64,000 bases of DNA from Isosphaeraceae bacterium (GTDB lineage: Bacteria > Planctomycetota > Planctomycetia > Isosphaerales > Isosphaeraceae), in NCBI GenBank assembly GCA_031291845.1, contig JARLIH010000239.1, forward strand, positions 62,001-126,000, read 5' to 3'. Both the position numbers and the translations under genes were made by a program. The notes beneath the pieces are model-generated. The model saw only the letters and a list, made by a program, of their open reading frames with translations, was not told the DNA's origin and ran no database searches. This document shows, piece by piece, positions 17,644 through 26,788 of the stretch (position 1 is the stretch's first letter; every line of letters starts with the position of its first letter).

Positions 17644-19269
17644 ATGTTAGCCCCTCGCATCATGGCGACCTGGGACCGCACCCGGCGGGCGCGAACGCCG
17701 CGTTACGCGGCTGCGCGCTCGCTTGGCTGTTGCGTCGAGGTGCTCGAGGAGCGGTTCCTGCTCACGCAGTCCGCCGATCTTGTGTGGCACTCGGTGCCGG
17801 TCGGCACCGTGCCGGCGCAGGTGGACCTAAACGCCTTGTCCGACGCGACATCCGACGCCGCGACGAGCGCGAGCGACCCCACCACCGTGAGCGACATCGA
17901 GGTCGCGTCCGGCACGGGTGCGGCCTTACCGATCGGGCCTTCCACGGAATCCATCACGGAAACGACGTCCCTCCACTCCACCCTGCGGACGGCGCAAGCC
18001 CTTCCTGACGATATGGACACGGCCGTGTCGGGGACGCTGGGCGCGGCCGGCGCGGCGGGTATCTTTCGGATCCCGTTGGACTCGGCCACGTTGTCGCGCC
18101 TGCAACTGAGCCTGTCCTGGACCAATCCCGACATCTCGGGGGCGGCGAGCATCAGGATCCTGGACAGTTCGGCGCACGTTCTCTTGGACGAGGCCTTGTC
18201 GGCCGAACCTCTGGGTATCGGCGTTTATTTCGGCCACATCAGCCAGGCACCGGGCGCCTCGCTCTACGTCGAGATCCTTCCCGCGACTGGCTCCGCCCAG
18301 AGCGCCGCGCCAACGCCCGGCTATGTCTTGAGAGTGCAGCCCATGAATCCGCCGACCCCGACGGGTCCTCCGGGCCCGCCGTCCGGACCACAGCCGGGGT
18401 CCGCAACGGAAACGGATGGACCGACGACCGGTAACAGTTCGACGTACACCGCGGCCGCCTCCACCGCGACGTCCCCCTCCACCGCGACGTCCCCCTCGCC
18501 GGTGAACACGCCTCCGGTTATGACGTGGGGAAGGTCGCCGGCGAACCTGCCGACCGCCGTTTTGCCGCTGCCCCGTCTGGCGGCGGCCCCGGTCGGAGGG
18601 ATCTTCGCCAGCGCTACCGTTGCCGCACTCAGCTCGAACGCGCGGGCAACCCCCACGGTTCCGCCGCGCAACCTCTTCGAGAGCTCCACCGTCGCCGCGC
18701 CCAGCTCGAACGCGACAGCCGTGGTGGCAGACCCGAACTTCCTGGAGATCACGCCGGAGGCTTCCGGGCAGCCCCTCGCCACGACGGGTTCCACATCGAC
18801 GATTACCACCCGAGCGGGGAAACCCGACATGCCGTCCGTGCGCCCGCTGGCACCTTGGGGAAGGACTGGGGAATGGACTGCCGGGGTCGGCGGCGGGCTT
18901 CCAGAGAACGCGACCCCGCCCGTTCCTGGCGATGGCGCGCCGCGCCTGATCTTTACGCTCCCGCCCGTTGATATCCTGGCGACCACTCCGGCCGTGCCGG
19001 AATCGGCGCGTGCGGGCTGGCCTGGCGACGACGCCACTCTCCCCCGCATTCTCGACGAGCCCTGCGTCGCGGACCCGACGACACGCGTAAACGCCCCCGT
19101 CGAAACGACCGCGACCGGCTCCGCCACCCGTCGGCGTCCCCGTACGGTGCTCGCACTCCTGTACGGCTCGGTCTGCGGCTTCCTTGGCCTCACGGCGCCC
19201 GAATTCAGAGCGGCCCTTCGACGCGTCTCGCGGAGCGAACTGGAGCCGGACGGCGAGGGGACCGAGTGA
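17644..19269 (+). CDS. LEPR-XLL-type surface protein, paralog A
   Basis: 541 residues. The N-terminus is basic (TRRARTPRYAAARS) and then carries VEVLEERFLL at 31-40, the LEPR-XLL motif found at the start of many large planctomycete exported proteins. A beta-rich domain with HSTLRTAQALPDD and GTLGAAGAAGIFRIP follows, then a Thr/Ser/Pro-rich region with an exact 18-bp DNA tandem repeat (18461-18496, TATSPS twice), and C-terminal RRRPRTVLALLYGSVCGFLG. All these blocks recur in the next gene. Probably cell-surface; function unknown. The start is ATG 17644; ATG 17662 is an alternative. Confidence 0.8.
   Translation: MLAPRIMATWDRTRRARTPRYAAARSLGCCVEVLEERFLLTQSADLVWHSVPVGTVPAQVDLNALSDATSDAATSASDPTTVSDIEVASGTGAALPIGPSTESITETTSLHSTLRTAQALPDDMDTAVSGTLGAAGAAGIFRIPLDSATLSRLQLSLSWTNPDISGAASIRILDSSAHVLLDEALSAEPLGIGVYFGHISQAPGASLYVEILPATGSAQSAAPTPGYVLRVQPMNPPTPTGPPGPPSGPQPGSATETDGPTTGNSSTYTAAASTATSPSTATSPSPVNTPPVMTWGRSPANLPTAVLPLPRLAAAPVGGIFASATVAALSSNARATPTVPPRNLFESSTVAAPSSNATAVVADPNFLEITPEASGQPLATTGSTSTITTRAGKPDMPSVRPLAPWGRTGEWTAGVGGGLPENATPPVPGDGAPRLIFTLPPVDILATTPAVPESARAGWPGDDATLPRILDEPCVADPTTRVNAPVETTATGSATRRRPRTVLALLYGSVCGFLGLTAPEFRAALRRVSRSELEPDGEGTE
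18461..18496 (+). repeat. 18-bp exact tandem repeat inside paralog A
   Basis: CCACCGCGACGTCCCCCT occurs twice head to tail, encoding S-T-A-T-S-P twice in the low-complexity linker. A slippage-prone unit in frame (18 = 6 codons). Confidence 0.8.
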
Positions 19270-19455
19270 CCGGGATTGGATGGACCTTGCCCATGCCGGA
19301 GAAAATGCGCCGGGCGTGGTCGGGAAAAAGGGGGAGAATCCGACTACCCTTAACGAAGTCCAGGCTGAAAGACGCCTGCGAATTGGGGTCGGCCGCGCCA
19401 TAAGTCGAGGGATCGAGCGAAGAAACGGCAACCCAACGTAGGGATACACCCCAGG

Positions 19456-20859
19456 ATGACGAAGCGACCCGTGGCTGCTCCCATCCGCCGACGCGGACGT
19501 CGGCGGGACCGCTCGGCGGCCCGGGCTTTCGCATGCCGCCTGGAAGTACTCGAGGACCGGTTCCTGCTCGCACAGTCCTCGTTCAGTGCGCCGGCACCCA
19601 ATGCCGGCAATCCATCCGGGCTAAGCGCAATCGAAGTATTTGTTGGAAAACGCGTTAAGACGTTGGCCGATGCGGACGCGACGCTCACGCCCGACACGAC
19701 GGCCGACCACTCCACACTGTCGACGGCGGAGGACCTGCCAGCGGACGCGAGCCTGCTGGGCACGTTGAACGCGTCGGGGGCGCCGGGGGTGTTTCGATTG
19801 CCGGTCAGTCCCGGCGAGCGTTCGATGGTCATTGCCTTCTCCTGGGTCCAGCCGTCCAGCCGAATTGCGGGCAGCGTCGTCCTCGTGAGTGGTTCGACCG
19901 ACGTCGTGTGGTCCCACGAGCTGCCGGGAAAGCCGCTCGCGATCGATCTCCAGTTCTCGAACCTCGGGGCCGATCCGGGCACGCCGCTGTACCTCGAGAT
20001 CGTGCCGGCCGAAAACCACGCCGCACCACCCATCGCAGGCTCATCCGAGTACGCGCTGCACGTGCTGCAGTTTCCGGATCCGCAAGGTTGGAGTCAGGGC
20101 TCCGGATTCGCCGGATTCCAGCCCGTGCAATCCCTCGGGTCCGGTCCCTGCCCCAATCGCCAGGCGCCGTTACCGGCTTCGGGGCGGCTGCCCGAAACCG
20201 GCACGGGCATAGTCCTCCCCTTGCCCCAGGTGCCTCCATCGCCAGTCGCAGGAATTTTTACGCTCGGTGATTCGAGCGTGCCGGTCGCCAGCATCGTTTC
20301 CGTCGTGGCCGATCCGGACTTGCTCGACCTCGTGCCGGTTGCCACGGGGTTGACCTGGAGCGCCGCGCGGTTGACGTTGGCCAGCGCAGGCGACGGCGAC
20401 GCAAGCGACCCGTGTTGCGTCGGGCTCCCGCGCGACGAGGCAACACCGCTCGCTTCTCAAGAGCCCGGCGCATGGGCCGTCGACCAGGTGTTCGGCTCGG
20501 CGAAGGACGAGACGCCCTCGAACCTCGCCTTGTCGTCTCCCCCCGTGGGCATCCGGGCATTCGAGAAATCGATCGCCGCGGACCGGTTCGGCGACCGCGC
20601 CACACTTCCCCGGCTGGTCGTCGAGCCCGCGATCGTCGAGTGTGGGCGATCGAAGGTCACGTCGACGAGCCAAACCGCGGCTCACCGGCCGACAGCGAAC
20701 CTGCGCCCGCGCGCGCTGCTCGCACTCGTCTACAGCTCCGTCTGTTCGATCCTTGGGCTTACGGCCCCCGGCCTCAGCGCAACGCTTCACCAGGCCGCAC
20801 GCGGCGAGTCAAACGGCTGTAAGCGAGAACCGATACCTCAAACCGGCGCCGTCGTATAG
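19456..20859 (+). CDS. LEPR-XLL-type surface protein, paralog B
   Basis: 467 residues, same plan as the preceding gene: basic leader (RRRGRRRDRSAARAF), LEVLEDRFLL at 29-38, the HSTLSTAEDLPAD / GTLNASGAPGVFRLP domain, a shared SIVSVVADPDLLDLVPVATG block (matching VVADPNFLEITPEASG in paralog A), ATLPRLVVEP near 380, and LRPRALLALVYSSVCSILGL at about 416-435. It lacks the Thr/Ser tandem repeat. Start ATG 19456. It runs 22 bases into the convergent DUF1501 gene. Function unknown; surface location inferred from the N-terminal motif. Confidence 0.8.
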   Translation: MTKRPVAAPIRRRGRRRDRSAARAFACRLEVLEDRFLLAQSSFSAPAPNAGNPSGLSAIEVFVGKRVKTLADADATLTPDTTADHSTLSTAEDLPADASLLGTLNASGAPGVFRLPVSPGERSMVIAFSWVQPSSRIAGSVVLVSGSTDVVWSHELPGKPLAIDLQFSNLGADPGTPLYLEIVPAENHAAPPIAGSSEYALHVLQFPDPQGWSQGSGFAGFQPVQSLGSGPCPNRQAPLPASGRLPETGTGIVLPLPQVPPSPVAGIFTLGDSSVPVASIVSVVADPDLLDLVPVATGLTWSAARLTLASAGDGDASDPCCVGLPRDEATPLASQEPGAWAVDQVFGSAKDETPSNLALSSPPVGIRAFEKSIAADRFGDRATLPRLVVEPAIVECGRSKVTSTSQTAAHRPTANLRPRALLALVYSSVCSILGLTAPGLSATLHQAARGESNGCKREPIPQTGAVV

Positions 20860-22217
20860 AGTGGCGTCATCACCTCACCCGAGCACAGCCGCAAGGGACG
20901 TCGGAGGCGGTCGCGCAGCTCGGTCGCCGGGTCAACCCCGAGCGCGTGGTACACCGTCGCCGCGAGGTCGGGCGGCCCGAACGTCTTGGAAATCGGGTAG
21001 GCCCCCAGCCGGTCGGACTTGCCGATCACCTGGCCACCCACCACGCCGCCCCCGGCAAACACCGCGGGGAACACCGCGGGCCAGTGGTCGCGGCCGGGAA
21101 CGTCCCCCTTGTTCAGCTCGAAGATCCGAGGCGTGCGTCCGAACTCGCCAAGCATGACGACGAGCGTTTCGTCCAGGAGCCCACGCGTCTTCAGGTCGTC
21201 CAGCAGGGAGGACACCGCCTGGTCCAGCGGCGGGAGCAGATCATTCCGCAGCCGCGGGAAGTTACCGACGTGCGTGTCCCACGTTTGCACGATGCCCATC
21301 GTCGCCTGCACCACCGGAACACCCGCCTCCACGAGCCGCCGCGCGAGCAGGAGCGACCGGCCGAAGATGTGCTTGCCGTAGCGGTCGACCAGGCGCGGGT
21401 CTTCGCGCTCGGTGTCGAGCGCCTGGCCCACCTTGCCGCTGCAAAGCATCGCCAGCGCAGAGTCCTGATGGTCGACGAACGCATCCCCCGCACTCGGCAC
21501 GGCGACCTGGCCGAGGAGGTGCCGGCGGCGGTGCAGGCGTTCCGGGTCGAGCCCGGCGGGTAAAGCGAGGCTGTCGTCGCGCGTCTCGGGGCGGTTCGGG
21601 TCGAGGCGGAGCTGCCACGGGTCGTGCCGCGAACCGAGGAAGCCCGCATCCTGACCCGGCCACGTGAGCGGGCCCTCCACCAGCCGAAGCGGCAGCGCAA
21701 CGCCGTTAGGGATGCCGTCGCCCCGGCGCCTCACCTGGTCGAGTACGGCCGCGTAGCACGGGAAATCGTCGCGCGACGCCACCCGGTCCAGGTCGCTCGC
21801 CCCGCGCGGGCTGGACGCCTGGCCCGTCAGTACCCGGTGGACCGCCAGCAGGTGGTTCCCCTCGGTGTGGGACATCGACCGCACGATCGCCAACTCATCG
21901 GCCCGCGCGGCCAGCCGCGGCAGGTGCTCGCAAATGTGAAGGCCGGGGACTGCCGTGGCGATGGGCTTGAATTCGCCCCGGAGCGCATCCGGAGCCTCGG
22001 GCTTCATGTCGAACGAGTCATGCTGTCCCAGCCCGCCGCTCAACAGGATCACGATCACCGACCGCGCCCGCCCCGTCGCCTGCCCACCGGCCGCCGCCGC
22101 ACGCCCCGCAAGCAAGCCCGGCAGTCCGAGCCCGAGCAGGCCGGAGTAACCCACCTGGAGGAACCCACGGCGAGTCAGCCCCACTCCATCCGCACGAATC
22201 GGGTCGATCTGACGCAT
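20838..22217 (-). CDS. DUF1501 protein, Tat-exported
   Basis: 459 residues. A twin-arginine signal (LTRRGFLQVGYSGLLGLGLPG) opens the protein, and VIVILLSGGLGQHDSFDMKP is the DUF1501 start, from the alkaline-phosphatase superfamily. Further marks are RSMSHTEGNHLLAVHRVLTG, GEFGRTPRI and GRDHWPAVFPAVFAGGG. In planctomycetes these genes usually pair with a DUF1549/DUF1553 (PSD1) cytochrome gene; that partner is missing here. Start ATG 22217 gives a normal distance to the twin arginines. It shares its last 22 bases with the convergent surface-protein gene and follows the ceramidase-like gene on the same strand. Confidence 0.92.
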   Translation of the reverse strand: MRQIDPIRADGVGLTRRGFLQVGYSGLLGLGLPGLLAGRAAAAGGQATGRARSVIVILLSGGLGQHDSFDMKPEAPDALRGEFKPIATAVPGLHICEHLPRLAARADELAIVRSMSHTEGNHLLAVHRVLTGQASSPRGASDLDRVASRDDFPCYAAVLDQVRRRGDGIPNGVALPLRLVEGPLTWPGQDAGFLGSRHDPWQLRLDPNRPETRDDSLALPAGLDPERLHRRRHLLGQVAVPSAGDAFVDHQDSALAMLCSGKVGQALDTEREDPRLVDRYGKHIFGRSLLLARRLVEAGVPVVQATMGIVQTWDTHVGNFPRLRNDLLPPLDQAVSSLLDDLKTRGLLDETLVVMLGEFGRTPRIFELNKGDVPGRDHWPAVFPAVFAGGGVVGGQVIGKSDRLGAYPISKTFGPPDLAATVYHALGVDPATELRDRLRRPLRLCSGEVMTPLYTTAPV

Positions 22218-22444
22218 TTCCGAGCCTCTCGAGCCCGCACTCAGCTTATGACGGGCATTTGCCCTGCATGCCACACCCAAAGTTTAACATTTGCTGGCGG
22301 AGATTCCAAGTCCGAGAGCGAATCCTCCCGCGCAAGCGTTGCTGGAATTGGCGGAGCTTCGGGAAATCCGGGTGGCGAGTACCGTCTCCTCCGGGCAACC
22401 CACGGGCCCGCCCCGCGCTCGATCGAGATTCCCGTCCGGGCCCA

Positions 22445-23869
22445 TCATTGCCGCACCTGATTCACAAGCTTTTGCACCGTTGCCGCGATCCGGTCCTCCA
22501 CGTCTTCACCCCAGCGCAGGGCCGGTCGGCCGTATTCGAACAGGTTCGACCCACCCTCATAGCCCCCTTCCTCCCAGACGCGCCGGGACGGGATGTAGGC
22601 GATCATGTCGTCCGTATAGCCGCAGACCCACGTCCCCGCGCCGAACTCCTTCTTGAACCGAAGCGCATAATCCACGACCGACTCTGCCCCCAGCCCGATC
22701 ACGAGCATCTCCCCACCGAGCCGCCACGCGTGGACCGGGTAGGGGTATGACGGCCGAAACGCCTCGCCGGCATCCAGCTTCCGCAGCATCCGTGCGGCCC
22801 AACGAGCGCGAATGGGATTGCCGTCCCGTAGAAACGCAGTCAGTTCCTCGCGCGTGACAACCTTCAAGTACGGCAGTTCCACCAGCTCGAATGCCGTTTT
22901 CAGGGCCGGTGTGACCGTCTTCAGCGGCTGTTTCAGCACGTCTTCCACCGCCGTCGCCAGCATGTGCCCATAGCGGCGGCACAGATCGACGCTTCGCCGC
23001 GGCAAGGGGTTCTGGTCGCCCCCACACGTGTTCACGAACATGGCCGATGCCCCCGGATGGGCCTGCTCCAACTCCCGTTGGGCGAAGCCCGGGTAGTCAC
23101 CGCACCAGGTCGTGAAGTTGAGCGTGGTCGGGTGACAGGCGTAACCGAAGAGGACGGCCGCAAGTGCGCCTCCCGGCCGGGTGACGGTCAAGACCGGCAC
23201 GGAGTGGTCCACCGGCCCCGCCAACGGCGTGCCCTTCGCCAGCAGGGCCGGGACATCGGCCTCGCGGTTGTTGCGCCGGTTCACCGCGAACGTGGCGGTG
23301 CCCGCGCCCAGCCGCAGCTCCGCCGGCGCGAGGTTCGCAAGTGACTCGCCGACCAGGGCGGCTACCTTCTCGACCATCAGCGCCGTGTATTCCTCGACCA
23401 GCTTCACCTGCTCGGCCTCGACCGGGTAGTAATCCACCAGGTCGTCCCCCAGGCGAGGACCGCAGTGATTGTGTGAGAATGTGAACATGATCTGATGTCT
23501 TTGCAGGCCATAGCGCTTTTGCACCCGTTCGAAGACCGGGTCGCTCATCGAGCGGGGGACGCCCTGGAAGTCGCTGGTGATCAGGACCGCGCGATGTCCT
23601 CTCTCGTCCTCGAGTGCCAGGGCTTTGACCCACAGGTCGTGCAGCTTGCCGTCCGGTGGGCGTTTCGTCCCGTAGCCGGCGAGCCACACGGCGGTCTCCG
23701 GCGTGACGACCGCCTTCGCCACCCCCGCTTTCCAGCTTGGAGCCGTCTCGGCGGCAAACCCGGCGCGGTGACCGGTGTCGGGAATGACGAACGTGGAGAC
23801 GACCACCACCAGAGCGACGATGCCAAACAGGCGGGGAAGTCGACAAGAAGGCGCGGCGTGACGAACCAT
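22445..23869 (-). CDS. Neutral/alkaline non-lysosomal ceramidase-like protein
   Basis: 474 residues with a Sec signal peptide (hydrophobic core GIVALVVVVSTFVI). Family marks: KAGVAKAVVTPETAVWLAGYG, FTFSHNHCGP with the zinc-ligand histidines, and FGYACHPTTL. True neutral ceramidases hydrolyse the ceramide amide bond and have a serine in a G-x-x-S-P-N loop; here that loop reads CGGDQNPLP, without the serine, so ceramidase activity is doubtful. Planctomycetes have many such homologs of unknown substrate. The oxidoreductase gene lies 44 nt upstream on the same strand, so the two are probably one operon. Confidence 0.85.
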   Translation of the reverse strand: MVRHAAPSCRLPRLFGIVALVVVVSTFVIPDTGHRAGFAAETAPSWKAGVAKAVVTPETAVWLAGYGTKRPPDGKLHDLWVKALALEDERGHRAVLITSDFQGVPRSMSDPVFERVQKRYGLQRHQIMFTFSHNHCGPRLGDDLVDYYPVEAEQVKLVEEYTALMVEKVAALVGESLANLAPAELRLGAGTATFAVNRRNNREADVPALLAKGTPLAGPVDHSVPVLTVTRPGGALAAVLFGYACHPTTLNFTTWCGDYPGFAQRELEQAHPGASAMFVNTCGGDQNPLPRRSVDLCRRYGHMLATAVEDVLKQPLKTVTPALKTAFELVELPYLKVVTREELTAFLRDGNPIRARWAARMLRKLDAGEAFRPSYPYPVHAWRLGGEMLVIGLGAESVVDYALRFKKEFGAGTWVCGYTDDMIAYIPSRRVWEEGGYEGGSNLFEYGRPALRWGEDVEDRIAATVQKLVNQVRQ

Positions 23870-23913
23870 GGACGGGAGGCTCCAAGCGGCGATCGAGTGG
23901 GTGTTCCGTTGAA

Positions 23914-25005
23914 TCAGCGGTCGCAGGGGAGTTCGCTGGCTTCGAGCAGGGCGCGCTGGACCGCCAGGTCGTGCTCGTACGAGAAATCGGCCGCCTTCTC
24001 GCCGCGGATCACGCGGGCCATGTCGGCGGCATCGTCCACGTAGCGGGTGTACTTCGGAAACGTGATCTGTTGGTATCCCGGTTGATAGGCCCCGCGCGCG
24101 GTCGTCAGCGCCAGCTTCGCGGCCGGGTCGTCGAGCGGCTGGATGTGGAACGTCCCTTCGGTACCGCAGACGACCAGGTGCCGCCGCTGGAAACCGTCGA
24201 CCTCCAGCGCGCTCGCCTTCACCGTGGCCAGTGCTTTCGGGTACTCGAATACCGCCAGCATATTGTCCTGGAGCCCGTCGTCGACGCGCGCGGCGTGCCG
24301 CGCGAACGGTGCGACCTTGGCCGGCTTCCCGAGCACGCCGACCACCAGGTCGATCACGTGGCAGCCCAGCTCGAACATGATGCCGCCGCGGTATTCCGCC
24401 AGCCCGCGCCGGGCGGCTGGCTCGACGACCTTGCTCATCACCGCGTGCACCTCGAACACCTCTCCCAGCCAGCCGCGTTTCAGCAAGTCGCGGAGCAGTA
24501 CGACGGCCGGGTTATAACGGAACATGTAACCCATCTGCACGAGCAGCTTCCGCCGCGCGGCTTCGTCGAGGATCCGGCGGAACTGCGGCAGCGACTCGCC
24601 CGCGGGTTTGTCGACGTGGACGTGCTTGCCAGCCTTGACGCACGCCTCGGCCGTATCGAGCAAGTCGCGCACGCGTGTTTCGACGAGCACCGCCTGGAGG
24701 CCGGGCTCGTTCAGCAGTTGCTCCTGCGTCAGCCAGTGCACCCCTCGGTACGTATCCTGCGCTTCGGCTCGTGCGCGCAGCTCCGGGTCCGGTTCCACGA
24801 CACCGACGACCTCGTAGTCGGCCGACCGCCGGAACACGGCGAGCTTGCTCGCGTGCGCGTGTCCGACCCCGATCTGCCCGACCTTAATCCGTGGCCGGGA
24901 TGGCGAAGGGTCGTCCGCCCTGACGCCGGCGAGACCCGGCGACAGTGAGAGAGCAAGGGCCCCGCCGCATCGTCTCATGAGGGCACGTCGGCTTTGATCG
25001 TTCAT
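23914..25005 (-). CDS. Gfo/Idh/MocA family oxidoreductase, probably Tat-exported
   Basis: 363 residues. The N-terminus QSRRALMRRCGGALALSLSPG resembles a Tat signal, ending near GVRADDP. The NAD(P)-binding domain has KVGQIGVGHAHASKL, and HVDKPAGES replaces the usual EKP loop by DKP. The C-terminal domain includes FELGCHVIDLVVGVLG with the catalytic-site histidine. Such enzymes oxidise or reduce sugars and their derivatives; exported forms with tightly bound cofactor are common in planctomycetes. First gene of a two-gene run with the ceramidase-like protein. Confidence 0.88.
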   Translation of the reverse strand: MNDQSRRALMRRCGGALALSLSPGLAGVRADDPSPSRPRIKVGQIGVGHAHASKLAVFRRSADYEVVGVVEPDPELRARAEAQDTYRGVHWLTQEQLLNEPGLQAVLVETRVRDLLDTAEACVKAGKHVHVDKPAGESLPQFRRILDEAARRKLLVQMGYMFRYNPAVVLLRDLLKRGWLGEVFEVHAVMSKVVEPAARRGLAEYRGGIMFELGCHVIDLVVGVLGKPAKVAPFARHAARVDDGLQDNMLAVFEYPKALATVKASALEVDGFQRRHLVVCGTEGTFHIQPLDDPAAKLALTTARGAYQPGYQQITFPKYTRYVDDAADMARVIRGEKAADFSYEHDLAVQRALLEASELPCDR

Positions 25006-25444
25006 CGCGCTGCTCCCTGGGGTTGCCGGTCGGGACCCGACTCGCTCCGTGAGCGCACGGGCTCTCGGCTCGTCGAGGCTCCCGGACGCTGGAAACGGAA
25101 CCGGGGTTTCCGAGTGTATGACGCGTCCGTGGCACGGGCAAGCGCGGGTATGGCTTAGCCGGCGTCGCCACGAACGCTAAGCCCACGACGGGACGCAATC
25201 GGTCTCACTCCAGCCGCACCCACGCGACGGAAACATCGAGATCGCCGCAAGCTCGACCCAAATTGCCCAGACCAGGGGCCGCGCCGGCGTGCACGCGTCG
25301 TGTCGGCTAATCCAAAATCTTCGCGAACCCGATTCGGCTATCGAATTTCCGGCGATCTGGTAACCTCGGGCGATAGTTCTCCGCCGCCCACCGTCGGCGC
25401 GTCGAGTCGGTACGCCGAGGCGCGGAGCGCAAGGACGCTCGACG
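25006..25444. other. Divergent intergenic region upstream of hpnH
   Basis: 439 bases between the oxidoreductase start (minus) and hpnH (plus). I see no gene, repeat or strong promoter consensus. AAGGA at 25430-25434 lies 9 nt before the hpnH ATG. Confidence 0.5.
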
Positions 25445-26455
25445 ATGCGTTACCCCTTGGGATTCACGTTAGCGCAGGCCAGGCACCGGGCAAAGATGGC
25501 GAGGGCAGGGCAGGAGCGGTATCCCTCCGTCCTGATGCTGGAACCCCTCTACACGTGCAACCTCGCCTGCCTCGGCTGCTCGACCGAGCGGTATTCGGGC
25601 AAATTGTCCGACCGGATGCCCGTCGAGCAATGCCTCAAGGCGGTCGACGACTGCGGCGCACCAATCGTCAATATCTGCGGGGGTGAGCCGACGCTGTATC
25701 CCGAGCTCCCCGAGCTCGTCGAGGGGCTCATCGCGCGGAAAAAGCACATCCTGCTCTGCACGAACGCGCTGGTGCTCGACAAGAAGCTCTTCGGGAAGAT
25801 CGCGCCCAGTCCGCGCCTGTTGCTGATGATCCACCTCGACGGCTTGCGGGAAACGCACGACCACGTCTGCAAGCGCGAGGGCGTTTTCGATAAGGCCATC
25901 GCGATGATTCGGGAGGGGAAGGACCGGGGTTACCACATCTACCTCAACACCACCGTCTACAAGGAGACGAAGGTGGATGAGGTCGAGGGGCTGTGCCAGC
26001 TCGTCGAGGAGCTTCGCGCCGACGGCATCCTGATCTCGCCCGGGTACGAGTACGAGAGCGTGCGCAGGGAGCGCGACATCTTTCTCGACCGCGAGGGGAT
26101 TCACGAAAAGTTCCGCGCCATCCGCGACTTCTCGCGCCGATACCGGGTCAACGCCACGCCGACCTTCCTGGAGTTCGCCGCGGGCTTGCGCGAGCTCCCC
26201 TGTTCCCCCTGGTCAACGGTCAATTACACGCCCAAAGGCTGGAAGGCCCCCTGCTACCTGATCGAAGGGGAGGGCTACTACCAGGATTGGAGCGACTTCT
26301 GGTCGAAGACCGATTGGGCCTACTGGGAGTCACGCGACGACGGCCGGTGCAAGAACTGCAAGATGCACAGCGGCTTCGAGCACAGCGCCGTGAATGAGGC
26401 GATGAAGTCGGTCGGCGGCCAGCTCCGGCTCGCCGCATGGACCATCGGCGTCTGA
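25445..26455 (+). CDS. hpnH: Adenosyl-hopene transferase HpnH, radical SAM
   Basis: 336 residues; joins a 5'-deoxyadenosyl radical to diploptene to give adenosylhopane, the first step of hopanoid side-chain extension. The iron-sulfur motif C-x3-C-x2-C is at C38, C42, C45 (YTCNLACLGC); ICGGEPTLYPELPELV binds SAM. LCTNALVL, ISPGYEYE and the C-terminal CKNCKMHSGFEHSAVN cysteines also match HpnH. The protein begins near the family's RYPLVLMLEPLF motif, so the ATG at 25445 is sound. Other hopanoid genes (squalene-hopene cyclase, hpnG, hpnI) are not in the window. Confidence 0.92.
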   Translation: MRYPLGFTLAQARHRAKMARAGQERYPSVLMLEPLYTCNLACLGCSTERYSGKLSDRMPVEQCLKAVDDCGAPIVNICGGEPTLYPELPELVEGLIARKKHILLCTNALVLDKKLFGKIAPSPRLLLMIHLDGLRETHDHVCKREGVFDKAIAMIREGKDRGYHIYLNTTVYKETKVDEVEGLCQLVEELRADGILISPGYEYESVRRERDIFLDREGIHEKFRAIRDFSRRYRVNATPTFLEFAAGLRELPCSPWSTVNYTPKGWKAPCYLIEGEGYYQDWSDFWSKTDWAYWESRDDGRCKNCKMHSGFEHSAVNEAMKSVGGQLRLAAWTIGV

Positions 26456-26788
26456 ACCCGGTACTCGTTCGCGACACGATCGTCGACCAAGATAGCTCGC
26501 GTGCGCGAGGGCCCACCTCTCCGACGGACCCGAAGCGCAAGTGCCGACTAAACGCGGCGGACTCTGTGCTCCTTGGTGCGGACGTGCCCCGCACGAATCG
26601 GATTCCTCTCCCCTCGGGAGAGGGTGGCCGCGCACCGGCCGGGTGAGGGCGAACCCGGGACACATGCCCCCCCTGCGCCCTTCACCTGTCATTGCGGCGA
26701 TTGTGCTGCCTGAAGCTCCTTCGCGACATGCGCCGACTCGGCGCCCTCGCCCGCACGGAAAAAAGTGCCGGTCCGTCCGTCGCAAGCC
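26456..26788. other. Convergent intergenic region with a REP-like element
   Basis: 333 bases between hpnH and the kinase stop. Apart from the hairpin element at 26605-26640 no gene or regulatory motif is visible. Confidence 0.5.
26605..26640. repeat. REP-like double hairpin
   Basis: Perfect 8-bp stem CCTCTCCC/GGGAGAGG (26605-26612 and 26616-26623, loop CTC) followed by GGCC/GGCC (26626-26640) and then GGGTGAGGG. Compound elements of this form occur repeatedly in many GC-rich genomes. It may separate the convergent transcripts. Confidence 0.6.
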
